DNA from: Amycolatopsis xylanica
GTDB lineage: Bacteria; Actinomycetota; Actinomycetes; Mycobacteriales; Pseudonocardiaceae
Length of the DNA: 64,000 nt
Direction of reading: 5' to 3'
Assembly: GCF_900107045.1 (NCBI RefSeq)
Contig: NZ_FNON01000001.1
Location: 1,116,001-1,180,000, forward strand
In this document: positions 13,601-22,592 of the stretch, piece after piece
Position numbering within the stretch: position 1 is the stretch's first letter
Layout of the letters: each line of letters starts with the position of its first letter
Program-made: the position numbers and the translations under genes
The notes under the pieces: generated by a model
Seen by the model: only the letters and a program-made list of their open reading frames with translations
What the model was told of the DNA's origin: nothing
The model's database searches: none

Positions 13601-16440
13601 CCGAGCTGAACGCCCACGCGAACCAGGTCGCCCATCACCTGATCGCCCGAGACGTCGGCCCGGAGCAGGTGGTCGGGCTGACCTCGTCGCGGTCGCTGAC
13701 CACGGTCATCGCGATGCTCGCCGTCCTCAAGGCAGGCGCCGCTTACCTGCCGCTCGACCCCGATCTGCCCGACGAGCGGCTCGACTACATGATCCGCGAC
13801 GCGGCTCCGGCGTTGGTGCTGGGCGACGATCTGCCGTCGGATGGCCCGAGCACGAACCCGGGTGTCCGGCCGCATCCGGAGAACCCGGCGTATGTGATCT
13901 ACACGTCCGGCTCGACCGGGAAGCCCAAGGGTGTCGTCCTGCCGCATCGCGGCCTGACGAACCTGTTCTTCAACCACACCAGGGACTTCTTCCGGCCCGA
14001 GAGCGCGGGCGAACGGTTCCGCGTCGCGCTGACCGCGGCGTTCTCGTTCGACACCTCGCTCGAAGGCGTGCTGGCCATGGTCGACGGTCACGAGCTGCAC
14101 GTGATCGACGATCTCACCCGGCGCGACCCCGAAGCGCTGGTCGCGTACGTCGAGTCGCACCGGATCGACCTGCTCGACCTCACGCCGTCCTACGCCGAGC
14201 AGCTGGTCCCGGCCGGGCTCGTCGACTCGCCGAAGCACAACCCCAAGGTGGTCATGCTCGGCGGCGAGGCGGCAGGCGAGCAGCTCTGGCGCGACCTGCG
14301 CGCGTCCGGCAGCACCGGCTACAACTTCTACGGGCCGACCGAGTGCACTGTGGACACTCTGTACTGCCAGGTCGGCGCCACCGAACGGCCGCTGATAGGC
14401 AAGCCGGTCTGGAACACCCAGGTCTACGTGCTCGACCGCTGGCTGCGGCCGGTGCCGGTCGGTGTGCCCGGCGACCTGTACTTCGCGGGCGTCCAGCTGG
14501 CTCGTGGGTACCTGAACCGGCCCGCGCTGACGGCCGAGAGGTTCGTCGCGGATCCGTTCGGGCCCGGCCGGATGTACCGGACCGGCGACCTCGCGCGGTG
14601 GACGGCCGACGGCGCGATCGAGTACCTCGGGCGGGTCGACGACCAGGTCAAGGTGCGGGGGTACCGGATCGAACTCGGCGAGATCGAGGTCGTGCTCGCC
14701 GCGCATCCCGGTGTCGCGCAGGCGACGGCCGTGGTCCGCACCGGTCCGGCCGGTGTCCCGCGGATCGTCGCGTACGTGACCGGTGACGCCCCGGCGGTGC
14801 CGGAGCTGCGTGACTTCGCGCGGCAGTCGCTGCCGAACTACATGGTGCCGTCGGCTTTCGTGGTGCTGGACGAGTTCCCGGTGACCTCGAGCGGCAAGGT
14901 CGACCGGAACGCGCTCCCGGCCCCGGAGGCCGACGCCGAGCCGGACGACGGCTACGTCGCGCCGCGGTCGGACGTCGAGTCGACGCTCGCGGGCGTCTGG
15001 GCGGAGGTGCTCGGGCTGGAGCGGGTCGGGGTCGAGGACAACTTCTTCGACCTCGGCGGCGACTCGATACTGAGCATCCAGGTCGTGTCCAAGATCCGGC
15101 AGGCCGGACTGGCGATGACCTCGAAGGACCTGTTCCTCAACCAGACGATCGCGCAGCTCGGCACGGTCGTCGTCCCGGCGGTCGACGCGAGCGCGGACCA
15201 GGGCCCGATCGAAGGACCGGTGCCGCTGATCCCGATCCAGCGCGACTTCCTCGACAACGACCCGGTCGCGCCGCATCACCTGACCCAGTCGATGCTGATC
15301 GACGTCACCGCCTCCGCGGACGACGTCCAGGCCGCGCTTTCGGCGCTGGTCGAGCATCACGACGCGCTGCGGATGCGGTTCGTCCGCGACGGTGACGGCT
15401 GGCGTCAGCACTACGGCCCGGTCGAGCCGATCGCGCTGGCCCAGCACGATCTGGCCGAGGCGGACGACCAGTACCTGGCGATGAACGAGCTGGCCGCCGA
15501 AGCCGACTCCACTTTGGACCTGGAGCACGGTCCGCTGCTGCGCGCGCTGCTGTTCGACCTCGGCACGCGCAAGCAGCTCTTCCTCACCGCGCATCACCTC
15601 GTGGTCGACGGCGTGTCGTGGCGCATCCTGCTCGAAGACCTGGAGCTGCTGCTCAAGGGCGAGAAGCTGGCGCCGAAGACCTCGTCGTTCAAGGCCTGGG
15701 CCGAACGGCTCGCGCAGCACGTGGCCGACGGTGGGTTCGACGACGAGGTCTCGCATTGGACTTCGCTGCCCGAAACGGGTCTGCTGCCGGTCGACGGCAC
15801 CGGGCCGAACATCGTCGCGTCGACGCGCACGGTCAAGGTCACGCTGTCCGAAGAGGACACCGAGGTCCTGCTGCACCAGGCCGCCGGGAAGTTCCGGACC
15901 CGGGTCAACGACATCCTGTTGGCCGGGCTCGCCTCGGCACTGGGCAAATGGACGGGCCACGAGCAGGTGTCGATCGATCTCGAAGGCCACGGGCGCGAGG
16001 AGATCTTCGACGACATCGACCTGTCCCGCACCGCCGGCTGGTTCACGACGCTGTACCCGGTCGTGCTGCCCGCCGCGGCGAAGGACTGGCCGTCGCTGGT
16101 CAAGGCCGTGCGGCGGCAGGTGCGCGCGGTGCCCGGCAACGGGCTCGGCTACGGCGCGCTGCGCTACCTCGGGTCGCTGCCGGAACGCCGGTCGGAAGTG
16201 GTGTTCAACTACCACGGCCAGGTCGGCGAAGCGGACGAGACCGGGCCGCTCGGCCGCGAGCAGAGCCCGGACGAACGGGTCGCGCACCTGCTCGAGGTGG
16301 TCGGCGCCGCGGTCGGCGGCAAGCTCGAATTCACCTGGTACTACTCGGAAAACGTGCACACGGCCGAGACGGTCGAGCGGGTCGCCGCCGACTTCCGGGA
16401 CGCGCTGCGCGCCATGGCCGGCTACGTGACGGGACGCTGA
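4681..16440 (+). CDS. NRPS, C-A-T-E / C-A-T / C-A-T-E, three modules
   Basis: 3919-residue three-module NRPS. Module 1: C (HHIVTDG, 165), A (~476-945; pocket D-G-W-N-V-C-G-V-C-K), T (Ser997), E (HHLVVDG, 1161). Module 2: C (HHLLADG, 1607), A (~1927-2410; pocket D-L-G-V-M-G-A-V-D), T (Ser2461). Module 3: C (HHIATDG, 2631), A (~2945-3410; pocket D-T-E-D-M-G-F-V-D-K, acidic as in Lys/Arg-type domains), T (Ser3462), terminal E (HHLVVDG, 3638). C-domain types agree with the epimerization pattern: opening motifs [11 protein letters not shown] and [11 protein letters not shown] after L-residues, YPLTPMQSG after E. Oddities: module 1's A domain carries a 27-bp x 3 insertion (residues ~579-606), and module 2's A10 reads SGTVNR instead of NGKVDR, losing the catalytic lysine. 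The chain ends in E without a TE; release is inferred to be by the next gene. Confidence 0.97.
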   Translation: MSIDDRMAAIPEHLREQLLARLAGEAPEEIDDEITPVDGDGPLPLSSAQQRLWFMYELDPDSIEYLVPRVLRLTGDLDVEALKLAINRLVARHASLRTTFDAVDGQGVQFIHAPSEVDIPVTSTSDLAAELLAEVQKPFDLRVSVFRARLLRLAEQEHVLVLAMHHIVTDGWSMGVLVDELNTLYTGGLLAPTPLRYVDFASWQRDQDVDLTYWKNRLDGLSPLELPTDLPRPAVRNPIGAARSFEVPERVVSRLKAVGGQRGATLFMTLVAAAQVLLARYSGQTDVAVGTATSGRTRVELENLVGFFVNTLVLRSTVDERTTFTELLDSVRETVLDASAHEDVPFQRLVEALRPDRDPSRPPLVDVIVNLQNTPAVTTRLPGLRVEEIEPPTVVSGLDLGFDFTEVDGGLTAYLRYNTSLFTDATADRVVAQLLTLLTAIAANPQAKLADLDMLTDRETLTRGWPGDGIGPETKTVPELFAEQVAANPGAQAVVFQGESLTYAELDERSDHLAAYLRDQGAGPERFVGIALPRSLEMIIAVLAVHKAGAAYLPLDPDYPADRLRMMTDDAQPILVLDDRDKAGFISERDKAGFMPVRDKARFIPSGVRPENAAYVIYTSGSTGRPKAVVVSHAGVHDMVLTQRERMGAGPDARVLQFASLSFDGAFWEIAMALLSGGTLVLATAEQRLPGDAMVELIADQRITHLNLPPTAVAALPQHAIPAGANLVVCGEACPPGLAEDWSTGRRMFNGYGPTESTVCATLSEPLTPADARTGVVSIGRPIPSVRTYVLDDHLRPAPVGVPGELYLAGTRLARGYLHQLGLTATRFVADPFGPPGSRMYRTGDRARWLADGRLEFAGRADDQVKLRGFRIELGEIEAVLSQHPEVSQAATAVKDRRLVGYVVGSPDLAELRGYLRDRLPEHMVPAAFVLLDKLPLTVNGKIDRRALPEPTGVREADGYVEPRTLNEKILSEVWSELLGVDRVGVHDNFFDLGGDSILGLQVVARARTAGLKLTPKQMFLRQTVAELATEAVSEVATEVDQRPVTGDVPLTAIQHWFFDQLADSVDRFHQSVYLELIDDLDESALGKALNALYEHHDALRLRVENGRQYNAAPEPVELLTSFDEVDEDAILQAQQGFQLGRGPLIRALLFGGKRLYLVVHHLVVDGVSWRILLGDLDRAYQQASRGHRIDLGPKTTSFRDWAHRITTHDFEAEREYWTSVPSTVDLPVDGTGANTVGSMRTVTKRMDADAVLRRVPEVYRTQVNDVLLSALARVLTDWADGETALVELEGHGREELFDDVDLSRTVGWFTTMYPCALTLPQGDWGDVLKSVKEQLRAVPRHGIGYGYLGIEGPQPQVAFNYLGRMDNSIDGALYAGRCPDPGGAERVPHQTRQHLIEINSVVLDGQLEFRWAYSAEVHHEDTIIRLAERLIAALEEIVEHCARPEAGGCTPSDFPLAKLDQATVDRLGKSIEDVYPLTPMQSGMLFHSLAESGTDVYAGHFGAVLDGVKDPALLAEAWQRVLDRTPALRTAVVWEDVPEPLQVVHSGVRLPITHLDWRDRTDQAEALAELWANRTGERLDLGTAPLLRMTMVRLTNDRVQLFWTAHHLLADGWSFAQVLTDVFTEHAILAGDRTLSPVIRRPYRDYVAWLAEQDQDAAESYWRGLMSGFAAPTPLPFDRSPVKAHRSRSSRDVRLTISPERSQRLFERARKARLTMNTLVQGAWAILLSRYTGERDVCFGSTVSGRPADLPGSESIVGLFINMVPVRVDVPAGDAVIPWLRRLQDTQVESRQYEYLSLAQIQAFSDVPRGTTPFDSIVVFENYPYDDDAAARYGLGVSDYSGDENTNYALTLSAFAAEELQLLLGYDPELFDESTVDRMMGHLETLLVSIADDVSLGELELLTEPERDQLLLDWNDTAAEFPPARLIHELFAEQAALNPDAVAVNRGEKALTFAELDVRANRLAHRLVELGAGPDVLIGVCVERGVEAIVALLAVLKSGSAFVPLDPDYPPKMLSTMLEDAAAPVVITQEHLADRVSGAVLVDVDGEFDHPDTPPQTAVTTEDLAYVVYTSGSTGKPKGVMVEHRHLCHMMRAWDARYGLTELKPRALSVSSLSVDLFFGDFVLSALFGGTMIVCPTELVADPPALLDLIRSSRAELMVTVPTLAKALAAEGGLDTLKVLMVGSEGWPAADALKILDAVGEDTVLVNAYGATETTVDSTVFQVGAEPLGDAAYVPVGKPFRNTSIYVLDANMRPVPVGVAGECYIGGDGIARGYWNRPQLSAERFLDNPFGPGRLYRTGDLVRWRADGNLECLGRADDQVKIRGFRVELGDVESALARHPAVAEVAVAARKDDGPARLVGYIVARDEAPEVRELRAFAAENLPVHAVPSAFVVLDALPLSPSGTVNRRALPAPDKAIETGEPYVAPRNATETVLAEIWAEVLKAERVGVHDNFFDLGGDSILSIQVISRVRSRLGAAPSPRQLFDTPTVAALAEVVEPSTADTTLVRVDRDGPLPLSFAQQRLWFLSEFEPDSTEYNTTFALKLKGKLDLGALRSALTQLVERHEPLRTTFGTVDGLGVQIIQPATVELVVSDGDLQAEVSRPFDLHEGVFRATVFETGPDEHVLALVMHHIATDGWSMGILANELSACYAAALTGARAELPELPVQYADYAVWQREHLALDDHIEYWRGRLDGIVPLELPIDRPRPAVREAAGEMRMIEFSPELTGSLKALARRHDATLFMVLTAAVQLLLARYSGQQDITVGTATSGRNRAELEGLIGFFVNTVVLRSTVDESVSFGELLGQVRDTALEAFTHEEVPFERLVEVLKPERDPSRNALVEVMVGLETSQSSGLAMPGLEAEELPIVSGDVSHDLTFDFFERQGELLLAIGYSTALFDDSTISRMTGHLEALLATVVAAPDTRLSELSTVDLPAWHGPEREVPRITLSELFEHQAEATPDATAVVCEGNSLTFAELNAHANQVAHHLIARDVGPEQVVGLTSSRSLTTVIAMLAVLKAGAAYLPLDPDLPDERLDYMIRDAAPALVLGDDLPSDGPSTNPGVRPHPENPAYVIYTSGSTGKPKGVVLPHRGLTNLFFNHTRDFFRPESAGERFRVALTAAFSFDTSLEGVLAMVDGHELHVIDDLTRRDPEALVAYVESHRIDLLDLTPSYAEQLVPAGLVDSPKHNPKVVMLGGEAAGEQLWRDLRASGSTGYNFYGPTECTVDTLYCQVGATERPLIGKPVWNTQVYVLDRWLRPVPVGVPGDLYFAGVQLARGYLNRPALTAERFVADPFGPGRMYRTGDLARWTADGAIEYLGRVDDQVKVRGYRIELGEIEVVLAAHPGVAQATAVVRTGPAGVPRIVAYVTGDAPAVPELRDFARQSLPNYMVPSAFVVLDEFPVTSSGKVDRNALPAPEADAEPDDGYVAPRSDVESTLAGVWAEVLGLERVGVEDNFFDLGGDSILSIQVVSKIRQAGLAMTSKDLFLNQTIAQLGTVVVPAVDASADQGPIEGPVPLIPIQRDFLDNDPVAPHHLTQSMLIDVTASADDVQAALSALVEHHDALRMRFVRDGDGWRQHYGPVEPIALAQHDLAEADDQYLAMNELAAEADSTLDLEHGPLLRALLFDLGTRKQLFLTAHHLVVDGVSWRILLEDLELLLKGEKLAPKTSSFKAWAERLAQHVADGGFDDEVSHWTSLPETGLLPVDGTGPNIVASTRTVKVTLSEEDTEVLLHQAAGKFRTRVNDILLAGLASALGKWTGHEQVSIDLEGHGREEIFDDIDLSRTAGWFTTLYPVVLPAAAKDWPSLVKAVRRQVRAVPGNGLGYGALRYLGSLPERRSEVVFNYHGQVGEADETGPLGREQSPDERVAHLLEVVGAAVGGKLEFTWYYSENVHTAETVERVAADFRDALRAMAGYVTGR
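6418..6495. repeat. Three 27-bp tandem units of an 18-bp palindrome inside an A domain
   Basis: Cores lie at 6421-6438 (GATAAAGCGGGCTTTATC), 6448-6465 (last base G) and 6475-6492 (GATAAAGCCCGCTTTATC), spaced exactly 27 bp. Each core pairs GATAAAGC with GCTTTATC around a 2-bp centre; the third is the reverse complement of the first. The frame is kept, giving RDKAGFIS / RDKAGFMP / RDKARFIP between core motifs A2 and A3. The same interval in the other A domains of this cluster has no such sequence. It looks like an inserted and duplicated dispersed palindrome in a tolerant loop. Confidence 0.9.
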
Positions 16441-17525
16441 TGGACACCGAGACCTTCACCGGCCTGCTCGCCAAACACGGCGTTCCCGGCGCGCAGCTCG
16501 TCGTCCGCCGCGGCGATGAGACCCTCTCGCTGGCGGCGGGGGAGGAGCGGCTCGGTTCGGGGCGCGCGGTCACCGCCGAGTCGCGGTTCCCGCTCGGATC
16601 GCTGACCAAGCCGTTCACGGCCGCCTTGGCGATGACGCTGGTCGCCGACGAGGACCTCGATCTCGACGAACCGCTGACCGGGCTTCCGGTGACATTGCGG
16701 CAGCTGCTCAGTCACACCAGCGGCCTGGAGTCCAATGTGGACGAGGAGGGGGCACGGTCGCGCTGGGCGGCGAAGTACCGGCGGCAGCCGGATTTCCCGC
16801 CTGGGACGGTGTTCTCGTACTCGAACGTCGGATACGTCCTCGCCGGGCACCTCGCGGAAGAGGTCACCGGGATGGACTGGGCCGAGGCCTTGACGGCGAT
16901 TCTCGGCGTCGCGGCCGAGGACCCCACGGTCAGCGGGCACAGCGGGCGAATCCCGGTCGAGCAGGTCATGTCGGCTTTGGAGGCGCCGAATGGCGGGCTC
17001 GCGCTCAGCGCGTCGAATCTAGTGAAGTTCCTAGAAAACGACATCAATGCCGAGATGTGCGACGAACAACTCGATGATGTCGAAATCGGGCCGTTCGGGC
17101 TGGCGGACGGCTGGGGCCTTGGCTGGGCCCGTTTCGGTTCATGCTGGGGTCACGACGGAACCGGCGACGGCACGTCCGCGCACCTGCGGTTTTCCGGCGA
17201 TCTCGCGGTCGCGTTGACCGCGAACGCGGGAACCGCGCCTGCTTTGTGGGCCGACGTGCTCGCCGAACTCGATTTCGCCCAGCCGAAGGTCGAACGCGTT
17301 CCGGTTGCCGCGCCGCTCGACCGCGCGGGCGTCTACCTCAATGGCGACGCGGAATTCGTCATCGAAGCCGCAGACGGGCAATTGTCCATGGGCGGCGTTC
17401 CGCTCACCTGCTACGAGGACTTGACCTTTCAGATCCGCGACAACTCCGGCACGGCTTTCGGCGGCCGGTTCCTGCCCGGCGACTTGCTGCAGGTCACCGG
17501 CCGCTTGGCGCGGAGGCGGGCGTGA
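16440..17525 (+). CDS. Stand-alone PBP-type thioesterase / peptide cyclase (SurE-like)
   Basis: 361 residues of the serine beta-lactamase/penicillin-binding-protein fold: SLTK (Ser54-x-x-Lys57, nucleophile and general base), YSN (Tyr127-Asn129) and HDG (238-240). A small C-terminal beta domain (~290-361) fits the lipocalin-like domain of this group. There is no signal peptide, so it is cytoplasmic rather than a cell-wall enzyme. The start overlaps the NRPS stop (TGATG). The family (SurE, Ulm16, DsaJ and relatives) releases peptides from NRPSs that end in an E domain and closes them head-to-tail through a D-configured C-terminal residue; the preceding NRPS ends in exactly such an E domain. The peptide cyclase role is inferred from family plus context. 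An esterase or beta-lactamase is the alternative and fits the context less well. Confidence 0.88.
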   Translation: MDTETFTGLLAKHGVPGAQLVVRRGDETLSLAAGEERLGSGRAVTAESRFPLGSLTKPFTAALAMTLVADEDLDLDEPLTGLPVTLRQLLSHTSGLESNVDEEGARSRWAAKYRRQPDFPPGTVFSYSNVGYVLAGHLAEEVTGMDWAEALTAILGVAAEDPTVSGHSGRIPVEQVMSALEAPNGGLALSASNLVKFLENDINAEMCDEQLDDVEIGPFGLADGWGLGWARFGSCWGHDGTGDGTSAHLRFSGDLAVALTANAGTAPALWADVLAELDFAQPKVERVPVAAPLDRAGVYLNGDAEFVIEAADGQLSMGGVPLTCYEDLTFQIRDNSGTAFGGRFLPGDLLQVTGRLARRRA

Positions 17526-18727
17526 TCCCGCTTTCGCGCAACCGCGACTACAACATCCTGTGGAGCAGCCAGCTGTTCTCGGAGCTGGCCACTGAGATCA
17601 CGCAGGTCGCGTTCCCGCTGCTGATCATCGCGATGGCCGGGTCGCCGCTGCAGCTCGGGCTCGTGTCGTCGGTGCTGATGGCCGCGCACATGGCGGCGAT
17701 CGTGCCCGCCGGGGTGATCGCCGACCGCTGGGACCGCAAGAAGGTCATGGTGGTGTGCCAGGGAATCCGGGCCGCCGTGATGACCGCGCTGACCGTCGCC
17801 GTGCTGCTGGACGCGGCCTCGTTCCAGCTGGTGCTGGTTGTCGCGGTGCTCGAAGGGTTCCTCGGCTCGGTGTTCGATCCGGCCGAGCACGCCGCGCTGC
17901 CGCAGGTCGTGCCCGCCGAGCAGCTGGAACAGGCGGTCGCGCGCAATACCGCTCGGCCGTTCATCGCGACATTGGTCGGGCCCGCCGCGGCCGGGCTGCT
18001 GTTCACCGTCCACCATGTCAACCCGTTCGCCGCCGACGCGATCATGCTCGGCGGGTCGTTCGTCGCGCTGTGTTTCCTGCGCCTGCCGCACCGGCCAGTC
18101 CCGCCTGCCGAAGACCGGAGTGTGGGCGGCGACATCGCCGAGGGCGTCCGCTGGGTGCTCGGCCAGCGGCTGATCCGTACGACATTGGTGTGGATGATCT
18201 TCGTGAACCTCGTTTTCAGCGCGTTGATCATTATCATCTTGGCGGTGTCCGGTGAGGAGAAGGTGGGGCCAGGCGAGATCGGCCTGACCATGGCGTGCCT
18301 CGGCGCGGGCGGCCTGCTCGGCGGGATTTTCGCGGACCGGCTGCGTAGCCTGCTCACCGCGCCGGTGATCCTGATCGGCTTCGGCTGGGTCGCCACGGCC
18401 CTGATCGTCGCGATGGCGTTTGTGCCACCGGGAATCCTGCTCGGCGTGCTGCTGGGCGCGGCGATGTTCGTGGTACCGGTGGCGAACACGACGGTGATGA
18501 CGTATCAGCTGGTGACGACGCCCGACGCGCTGCGCGGACGGCTGAGCAGCATCGCCGGTTTCTGTTCCGGCGGCGCGGGCGCGCTCGGCCCGTTGCTCGG
18601 CGGATTCCTGGCTTCGACGGGCACGACCACCGGGGTGCTCGTGTGCGCGGGCGCGCTGGGCCTGGTCGCGGCCGGCACCACGGTGAGCCCGGTGTTCCGG
18701 CGGTTCCCGGAGGCAGCACTCGCGTGA
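17522..18727 (+). CDS. MFS exporter
   Basis: 401-residue major facilitator protein starting at a GTG that overlaps the thioesterase stop (GTGA), behind a purine-rich GGCGGAGGCGGG. It shows the N-terminal set of hydrophobic helices, the cytoplasmic loop motif ADRWDRKK (motif A) near residues 60-67, and a second similar loop (ADRLRS) in the C-terminal half. It resembles MFS proteins of the enterobactin-exporter/macrolide-efflux type. Its place inside the NRPS operon suggests export of the finished peptide or self-resistance; the substrate is inferred from location only. Confidence 0.9.
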   Translation: MIPLSRNRDYNILWSSQLFSELATEITQVAFPLLIIAMAGSPLQLGLVSSVLMAAHMAAIVPAGVIADRWDRKKVMVVCQGIRAAVMTALTVAVLLDAASFQLVLVVAVLEGFLGSVFDPAEHAALPQVVPAEQLEQAVARNTARPFIATLVGPAAAGLLFTVHHVNPFAADAIMLGGSFVALCFLRLPHRPVPPAEDRSVGGDIAEGVRWVLGQRLIRTTLVWMIFVNLVFSALIIIILAVSGEEKVGPGEIGLTMACLGAGGLLGGIFADRLRSLLTAPVILIGFGWVATALIVAMAFVPPGILLGVLLGAAMFVVPVANTTVMTYQLVTTPDALRGRLSSIAGFCSGGAGALGPLLGGFLASTGTTTGVLVCAGALGLVAAGTTVSPVFRRFPEAALA

Positions 18728-19914
18728 CCGTGCTGCGCTGTCTCGGCTCCACCAGGCCATGGCGTTCGTTGTGGTACCTCGGGGTCGGCGCGGTGGGCGC
18801 CCTGCCGATGCTGGCGCTGGTCAAATGGGTGCTCAAGACGAACACGCCGATCGGCTACCTGACCGGCGTGGTGCTGATCGTCATGGTGAACGTGCTGCTG
18901 TCCGCGCCTTTGGCGGCCATGGAACGGCGGCGGCTCAAGGTGATCGACCGGCGGTCGGGGTCGCGGGCGCCGCTCGGCAAGAACCGGCTGTGGCGCGAGC
19001 TCGGCTACGCGGTCGCGTTCACCGCGGTCATCGCGGTGCTCGACTTCCTGGTCGTGATCGTCGCGCTGAGCGTGCTGATCGTGCCGCTGTCACCGCTGCT
19101 CGAGTTCGTGCTCGACCTCGGCTCGATCGTGAACCTCGACGACGGCCCGGTGCCCAGCCCGATCGTGGTGCTGGTCGGCATCGCGCTGATGCCGGTGGCC
19201 GCCTACCTGATCAGCATGGTCGCCCGCACCCAGGCGGCGTTCGCGCGGCGGCTGCTGACCGAGCCGGACACCGGTCTCGCGGATCGCGTCGCGGAACTGA
19301 CCCGGTCCCGCACCCGCCTGGTCGACGCCTTCGAAGCCGAGCGCAAGCGCATCGAGCGCGACCTGCACGACGGCGCGCAGCAACGTCTCGTCGCGCTCAC
19401 CATGACACTCGGGATCGCGGAACTCGACCTCGCCGGCCTGGGTGGCGAAGGGCCGCGCCTGGTGTCAAAAGCCCGTGCTGAAGCCGAATGTGTGCTCGCC
19501 GAACTCCGCGAGCTCATCCGCGGCATCCACCCGCAGGTCCTCACCGACCGAGGCGTCGAAGCGGCCGTCGCCGAGATCGCCGACCGCTGCCCGATCCCGG
19601 TCGAAGTCCACCTCGACCTCCCGCGTGCTTCGTCCGCGGTCGAGGCGGTGGCCTACTTCGCCGTCAGCGAGGCGCTGACGAACGTCGTCAAGCACAGCCA
19701 CGCCGAACGCGTCGACGTCACCGGCGTCTTCGCCCCGGGCACGGCGGTCGTGACCGTGCGCGACGACGGCGTCGGCGGCGCGAACCCCGCCAACGGCACC
19801 GGCCTGCAAGGCCTCGCCGACCGGGTGGCGGTCGTCGGCGGCAGGCTGACCTTGTCCAGCCCACCGGGCGGACCGACCGAACTGCGAGTGGAGTTGCCAT
19901 GGGCCTGCGCATAG
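18724..19914 (+). CDS. NarL-family sensor histidine kinase
   Basis: 396 residues from a GTG that overlaps the MFS stop. Four hydrophobic segments (~18-36, 46-66, 96-126, 146-166) form a membrane sensor region. A HisKA_3 dimerization domain follows with phospho-acceptor His215 in ERDLHDGAQQRL, then an HATPase domain with N-box SEALTNVVKHS and G-box DDGVGG / GTGLQGLADR. The response regulator overlaps its 3' end. As part of the translationally coupled NRPS operon it may sense cell-envelope stress or the product; the signal is unknown. Confidence 0.92.
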   Translation: MTVLRCLGSTRPWRSLWYLGVGAVGALPMLALVKWVLKTNTPIGYLTGVVLIVMVNVLLSAPLAAMERRRLKVIDRRSGSRAPLGKNRLWRELGYAVAFTAVIAVLDFLVVIVALSVLIVPLSPLLEFVLDLGSIVNLDDGPVPSPIVVLVGIALMPVAAYLISMVARTQAAFARRLLTEPDTGLADRVAELTRSRTRLVDAFEAERKRIERDLHDGAQQRLVALTMTLGIAELDLAGLGGEGPRLVSKARAEAECVLAELRELIRGIHPQVLTDRGVEAAVAEIADRCPIPVEVHLDLPRASSAVEAVAYFAVSEALTNVVKHSHAERVDVTGVFAPGTAVVTVRDDGVGGANPANGTGLQGLADRVAVVGGRLTLSSPPGGPTELRVELPWACA

Positions 19915-20561
19915 CCATCGCCGAGGACGCCGTCCTCCTGCGCGAAGGCCTCGTGGCCTTGCTCGAACGCTTCGGCCACCAGGTGGTCGCCGCCGTCGGC
20001 GACGCCGAGGAGCTGACCGAGGTGGTCGACGAGATCAAGCCCGACATCATGGTCACCGACGTCCGCATGCCCCCGGACTTCACCGACGAAGGCCTCCGCG
20101 CTGCCGTCAACCTCCGCGCCCGCCATCCGGATCTCGCGGTACTCGTCCTCACCCAGTACGTCGCGACGACCTACGCCTTCGAGCTGCTCGAAGCGGACGG
20201 CCGCGGCCGCGCGGGCGGTCTGGGCTACCTGCTGAAGGATCGGGTCGGCGCGGTACGCGAGTTCGTCGACGCGGTCGAGCGCATCGCGGCGGGCGGGACG
20301 ATCATCGACCCCGAGGTCGTCCGGCAGCTGCTGCGGCGCGAGCAGAAAGACCAGCCGCTGACCCGGCTGACGACCCGTGAACGCGAGGTCCTCGCGCTGA
20401 TGGCCGAGGGCCGCGCGAACGCGGCGATCGCGGAGTCCCTCTGCGTAAGCCAAGCGGCGGTCGCGAAGTACATCAACGCGATCTTCACCAAGCTCGACCT
20501 CTCCCGCTCCGAAGGCCACCACCGAGTCCTAGCCGTCCTCACCTACCTCCGAGGCTCGTGA
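19899..20561 (+). CDS. NarL/FixJ-type response regulator
   Basis: 220 residues. The receiver domain has acidic pocket residues near 9-10 and phospho-acceptor Asp54 (MVTDVRMP), with a lysine at YLLKD. The C-terminal LuxR-type helix-turn-helix (~150-205) starts with LTTREREVLALMAEG. The start lies inside the kinase gene (16-bp overlap), so the two form a coupled pair. The stop codon falls within the left end of the palindrome at 20556-20600. Targets are unknown; the NRPS operon and the neighbouring enduracididine operon are the obvious candidates. Confidence 0.93.
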   Translation: MGLRIAIAEDAVLLREGLVALLERFGHQVVAAVGDAEELTEVVDEIKPDIMVTDVRMPPDFTDEGLRAAVNLRARHPDLAVLVLTQYVATTYAFELLEADGRGRAGGLGYLLKDRVGAVREFVDAVERIAAGGTIIDPEVVRQLLRREQKDQPLTRLTTREREVLALMAEGRANAAIAESLCVSQAAVAKYINAIFTKLDLSRSEGHHRVLAVLTYLRGS

Positions 20562-20600
20562 GTGTTTAGGCCGGTTAGAACCGGCCGCGCCACTCACGAC
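20556..20600. repeat. Gene-end palindrome, copy 1
   Basis: Outer arms TCGTGAGTG (20556-20564) and CACTCACGA (20591-20599) flank the central GGCCGGTTAGAACCGGCC (20569-20586). The response-regulator TGA (20559-20561) is inside the left arm. First of nine copies in the window; likely terminator. Confidence 0.85.
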
Positions 20601-20612
20601 CCTCGCAACCGC

Positions 20613-20715
20613 GTACCCGAAGGGTCGGCACGCGTACGCGACGAGTCGGCGCGCGGACCTGGAGGGGCGGCAGGCGCGCCGACTCTGCAGGCACGCGCGC
20701 CGACCCTTCGGGTAC
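20613..20715. repeat. 17-bp perfect inverted repeat
   Basis: GTACCCGAAGGGTCGGC (20613-20629) and its exact reverse complement (20699-20715) enclose 69 bp that is itself rich in GCGCGCC-type words. It lies between the two gene-end palindromes in a convergent gap. No coding sequence was recognised here. Confidence 0.8.
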
Positions 20716-20750
20716 GGGGGCGGGGTGGGATTTGACGTGGTCAAAGGGGG

Positions 20751-20794
20751 TCGTGCGCGTTGCGGGCGGTTCTAACCGCCCGCAACGCGCACGA
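20751..20794. repeat. Gene-end palindrome, copy 2
   Basis: Perfect 21-bp arms (20751-20771 and 20774-20794) around the centre CT, with the core GGTTCTAACC shared by the family. It begins 4 bp beyond the stop of the minus-strand glycosyltransferase. Likely terminator for that gene. Confidence 0.88.
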
Positions 20795-20797
20795 GCC

Positions 20798-22315
20798 CTA
20801 AAAGGTGCCGACCCAGCGGAGCTTGGGCCAGAGTGCGGACCAGGGCTCGGCCGGCGTCCGGCAGACGAGGACGGGCTTGCCCTCGTCGAGGTGGGGCAGG
20901 TCGAACTTGAGGGAAGCCGCGACCGCGCACTGGGCGAAGTGCGGGGCCAGCGTCGCCGCGTCGGTGCCGACCGCGATCACGACGGTCTTGTCCTGCGCCG
21001 GGAACCCGAAGTCGTAGTACGAGTTGTGCGGGCTGTACGCCGCGGGCAGCCCCGAGGCCGGGCCGTAGCGGTCCAAAGCGCCCGCCTCCGCGTAGTTCCA
21101 GCCCAGCAAAGCCGTGTGCGCGCGGTCCGATTCGGGCAGCGAGAGGTAGACGTCCGCGACCTGGTCGGTGAGCCGGTCCCAACCCGCTTGGCCGAGCTGG
21201 GCGTCGCCGACCCCGCCGAGCGGCGAATCGGCGCCATAGGCGTCGATCGGCAGTACCGGCACGGACATGACCGCCGCGAGAATGGCGTTGGCGACGATCG
21301 CGACGGTCATCAGCACGCGCCGGGGCAACGACTTCAGCCAGGCGACCGCGGGCACGCAGCCGGCGGCGAGCGAAACGGTCAGCAGACCCTCGGTGTACCG
21401 CGCGAAACCGCCGATCGCGATCAGCAGCACCACGAGCACGAGGTACGCCACGCCGAGCGACCGGTACGCCGGGCGCCGGAAGAGCCAGACCAGCCCGGTC
21501 ACCCACAGCGGGGTCAGGAACAACCCGATCATGATCAGCTGCCCGATCGCGAAGCCGATCGCGGTGTCCAGCCCGAATGAGCCGGAAAGCTCCGACGCCA
21601 TCGAAAACTGCGGCCAGCCGTTCGCGCCCTGCCAGATCAACACGGGCGCCGCGATGACCAGCCCGACCGCGAGCCCACCCAGCAGGTGCCGGCTGCGCAG
21701 CACCTGGCGCGGACCGGCGATCAGGAGTCCGGCGAACAGGCCGATCACCAGCAGTACCACCAGATACTTCGCGAGCATGCCGACGCCGACGACCGCGCCG
21801 ATCGCGAGCCACAGCCGGGTGTCGCGGGTGCGGAGCAGGCGGATCAGCAGCCAGCAGACCGTCACCCAGACGACGTGGTCCACCGCGGTCGGGTGCAGCA
21901 CGTGCCCGGCGGCCATGGTCGCGAGCGAAGCCGACGCGGCGATCGAGGCGAGCACCTGCGCGCGGCCGCCGCCACCGAGTTCGCGGGCGATCAAGGCGGC
22001 GACGAACACCGACAAGCCGGTCAGCAGCGCGGGAATCACGCGGATCGCGAACAGCGTGTCGCCGAACAGGAACGTCTGCACCCGCGAGAGCAGCGGGACC
22101 AGCGGCGGCTGATCGATGTAGCCCCAGGCGAGGTTGCGACCGGCGACGCGGAAGTACAGCTCGTCCATGTAATAGCCGTAGCGGCTCGCCAGCGCGAGTA
22201 ATCCGGCGGTCAGTGCGACGCTCACGCCGAGCACCGCCCGCCAGTGGAATCTCGGGATACCGGTGACGGCCTCGGCGGATGTATCGGGAATCGCTGTGGT
22301 GGCCGACACGGGCAT
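20798..22315 (-). CDS. Polytopic GT39-type (dolichyl/polyprenyl-P-mannose-like) glycosyltransferase
   Basis: 505-residue membrane protein with about ten hydrophobic segments. The first extracytoplasmic loop carries YYMDELYF (Asp-Glu pair typical of PMT/ArnT-like GT-C enzymes), followed by YIDQPPLVPLLS. Such enzymes move sugars from polyprenyl phosphate to acceptors outside the membrane. A GTG six bases in (22309) has better spacing to GGAGG than the ATG. It is convergent to the NRPS operon and divergent from the enduracididine operon. Mannopeptimycin, ramoplanin and teicoplanin clusters encode membrane mannosyltransferases of this class, so peptide glycosylation is possible; a housekeeping envelope role cannot be excluded. 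Confidence 0.85.
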   Translation of the reverse strand: MPVSATTAIPDTSAEAVTGIPRFHWRAVLGVSVALTAGLLALASRYGYYMDELYFRVAGRNLAWGYIDQPPLVPLLSRVQTFLFGDTLFAIRVIPALLTGLSVFVAALIARELGGGGRAQVLASIAASASLATMAAGHVLHPTAVDHVVWVTVCWLLIRLLRTRDTRLWLAIGAVVGVGMLAKYLVVLLVIGLFAGLLIAGPRQVLRSRHLLGGLAVGLVIAAPVLIWQGANGWPQFSMASELSGSFGLDTAIGFAIGQLIMIGLFLTPLWVTGLVWLFRRPAYRSLGVAYLVLVVLLIAIGGFARYTEGLLTVSLAAGCVPAVAWLKSLPRRVLMTVAIVANAILAAVMSVPVLPIDAYGADSPLGGVGDAQLGQAGWDRLTDQVADVYLSLPESDRAHTALLGWNYAEAGALDRYGPASGLPAAYSPHNSYYDFGFPAQDKTVVIAVGTDAATLAPHFAQCAVAASLKFDLPHLDEGKPVLVCRTPAEPWSALWPKLRWVGTF

Positions 22316-22592
22316 GCACCTCCGGAACGAAAATTGTCTGTCCGGCAGGATCCTCCACTGTCACCGAAATGCGCAATGGTCTTGATTTCTAGGTAAAACG
22401 TGCAGGTCAGCGCGAAGTTGACGGTGTGCTCTGTGAGATTTGATTGCTGTTGATTATTTTCCTGCTAGCCTCGGAAACGTCCCGGTGACCGAATGCGTCG
22501 CCGGTGAGTTTCCCGGCCGAATACCAATGGACATTCGGTGACCGGTGGGCTCCAAGCACGACAAAACCTAAACCTCCAACGTAAAGGTGCTT
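22316..22592. promoter_or_regulatory. Divergent promoter region between GT39 and mppP genes
   Basis: 277 bp with no credible coding frame and an AT-rich patch around 22435-22470 (two TTGATT words, TAGCCT at 22476). It must hold the promoters of both divergent genes, but I cannot assign -35/-10 pairs with confidence. AAAGG at 22583-22587 is the ribosome-binding site that favours the GTG start at 22593. Confidence 0.5.

Noticed and set aside
20601..20750. Possible small RNA or riboswitch in the inverted-repeat-rich gap
   Set aside because: Stems are simple palindromes in a convergent gap with no promoter-like boxes or known riboswitch motifs.
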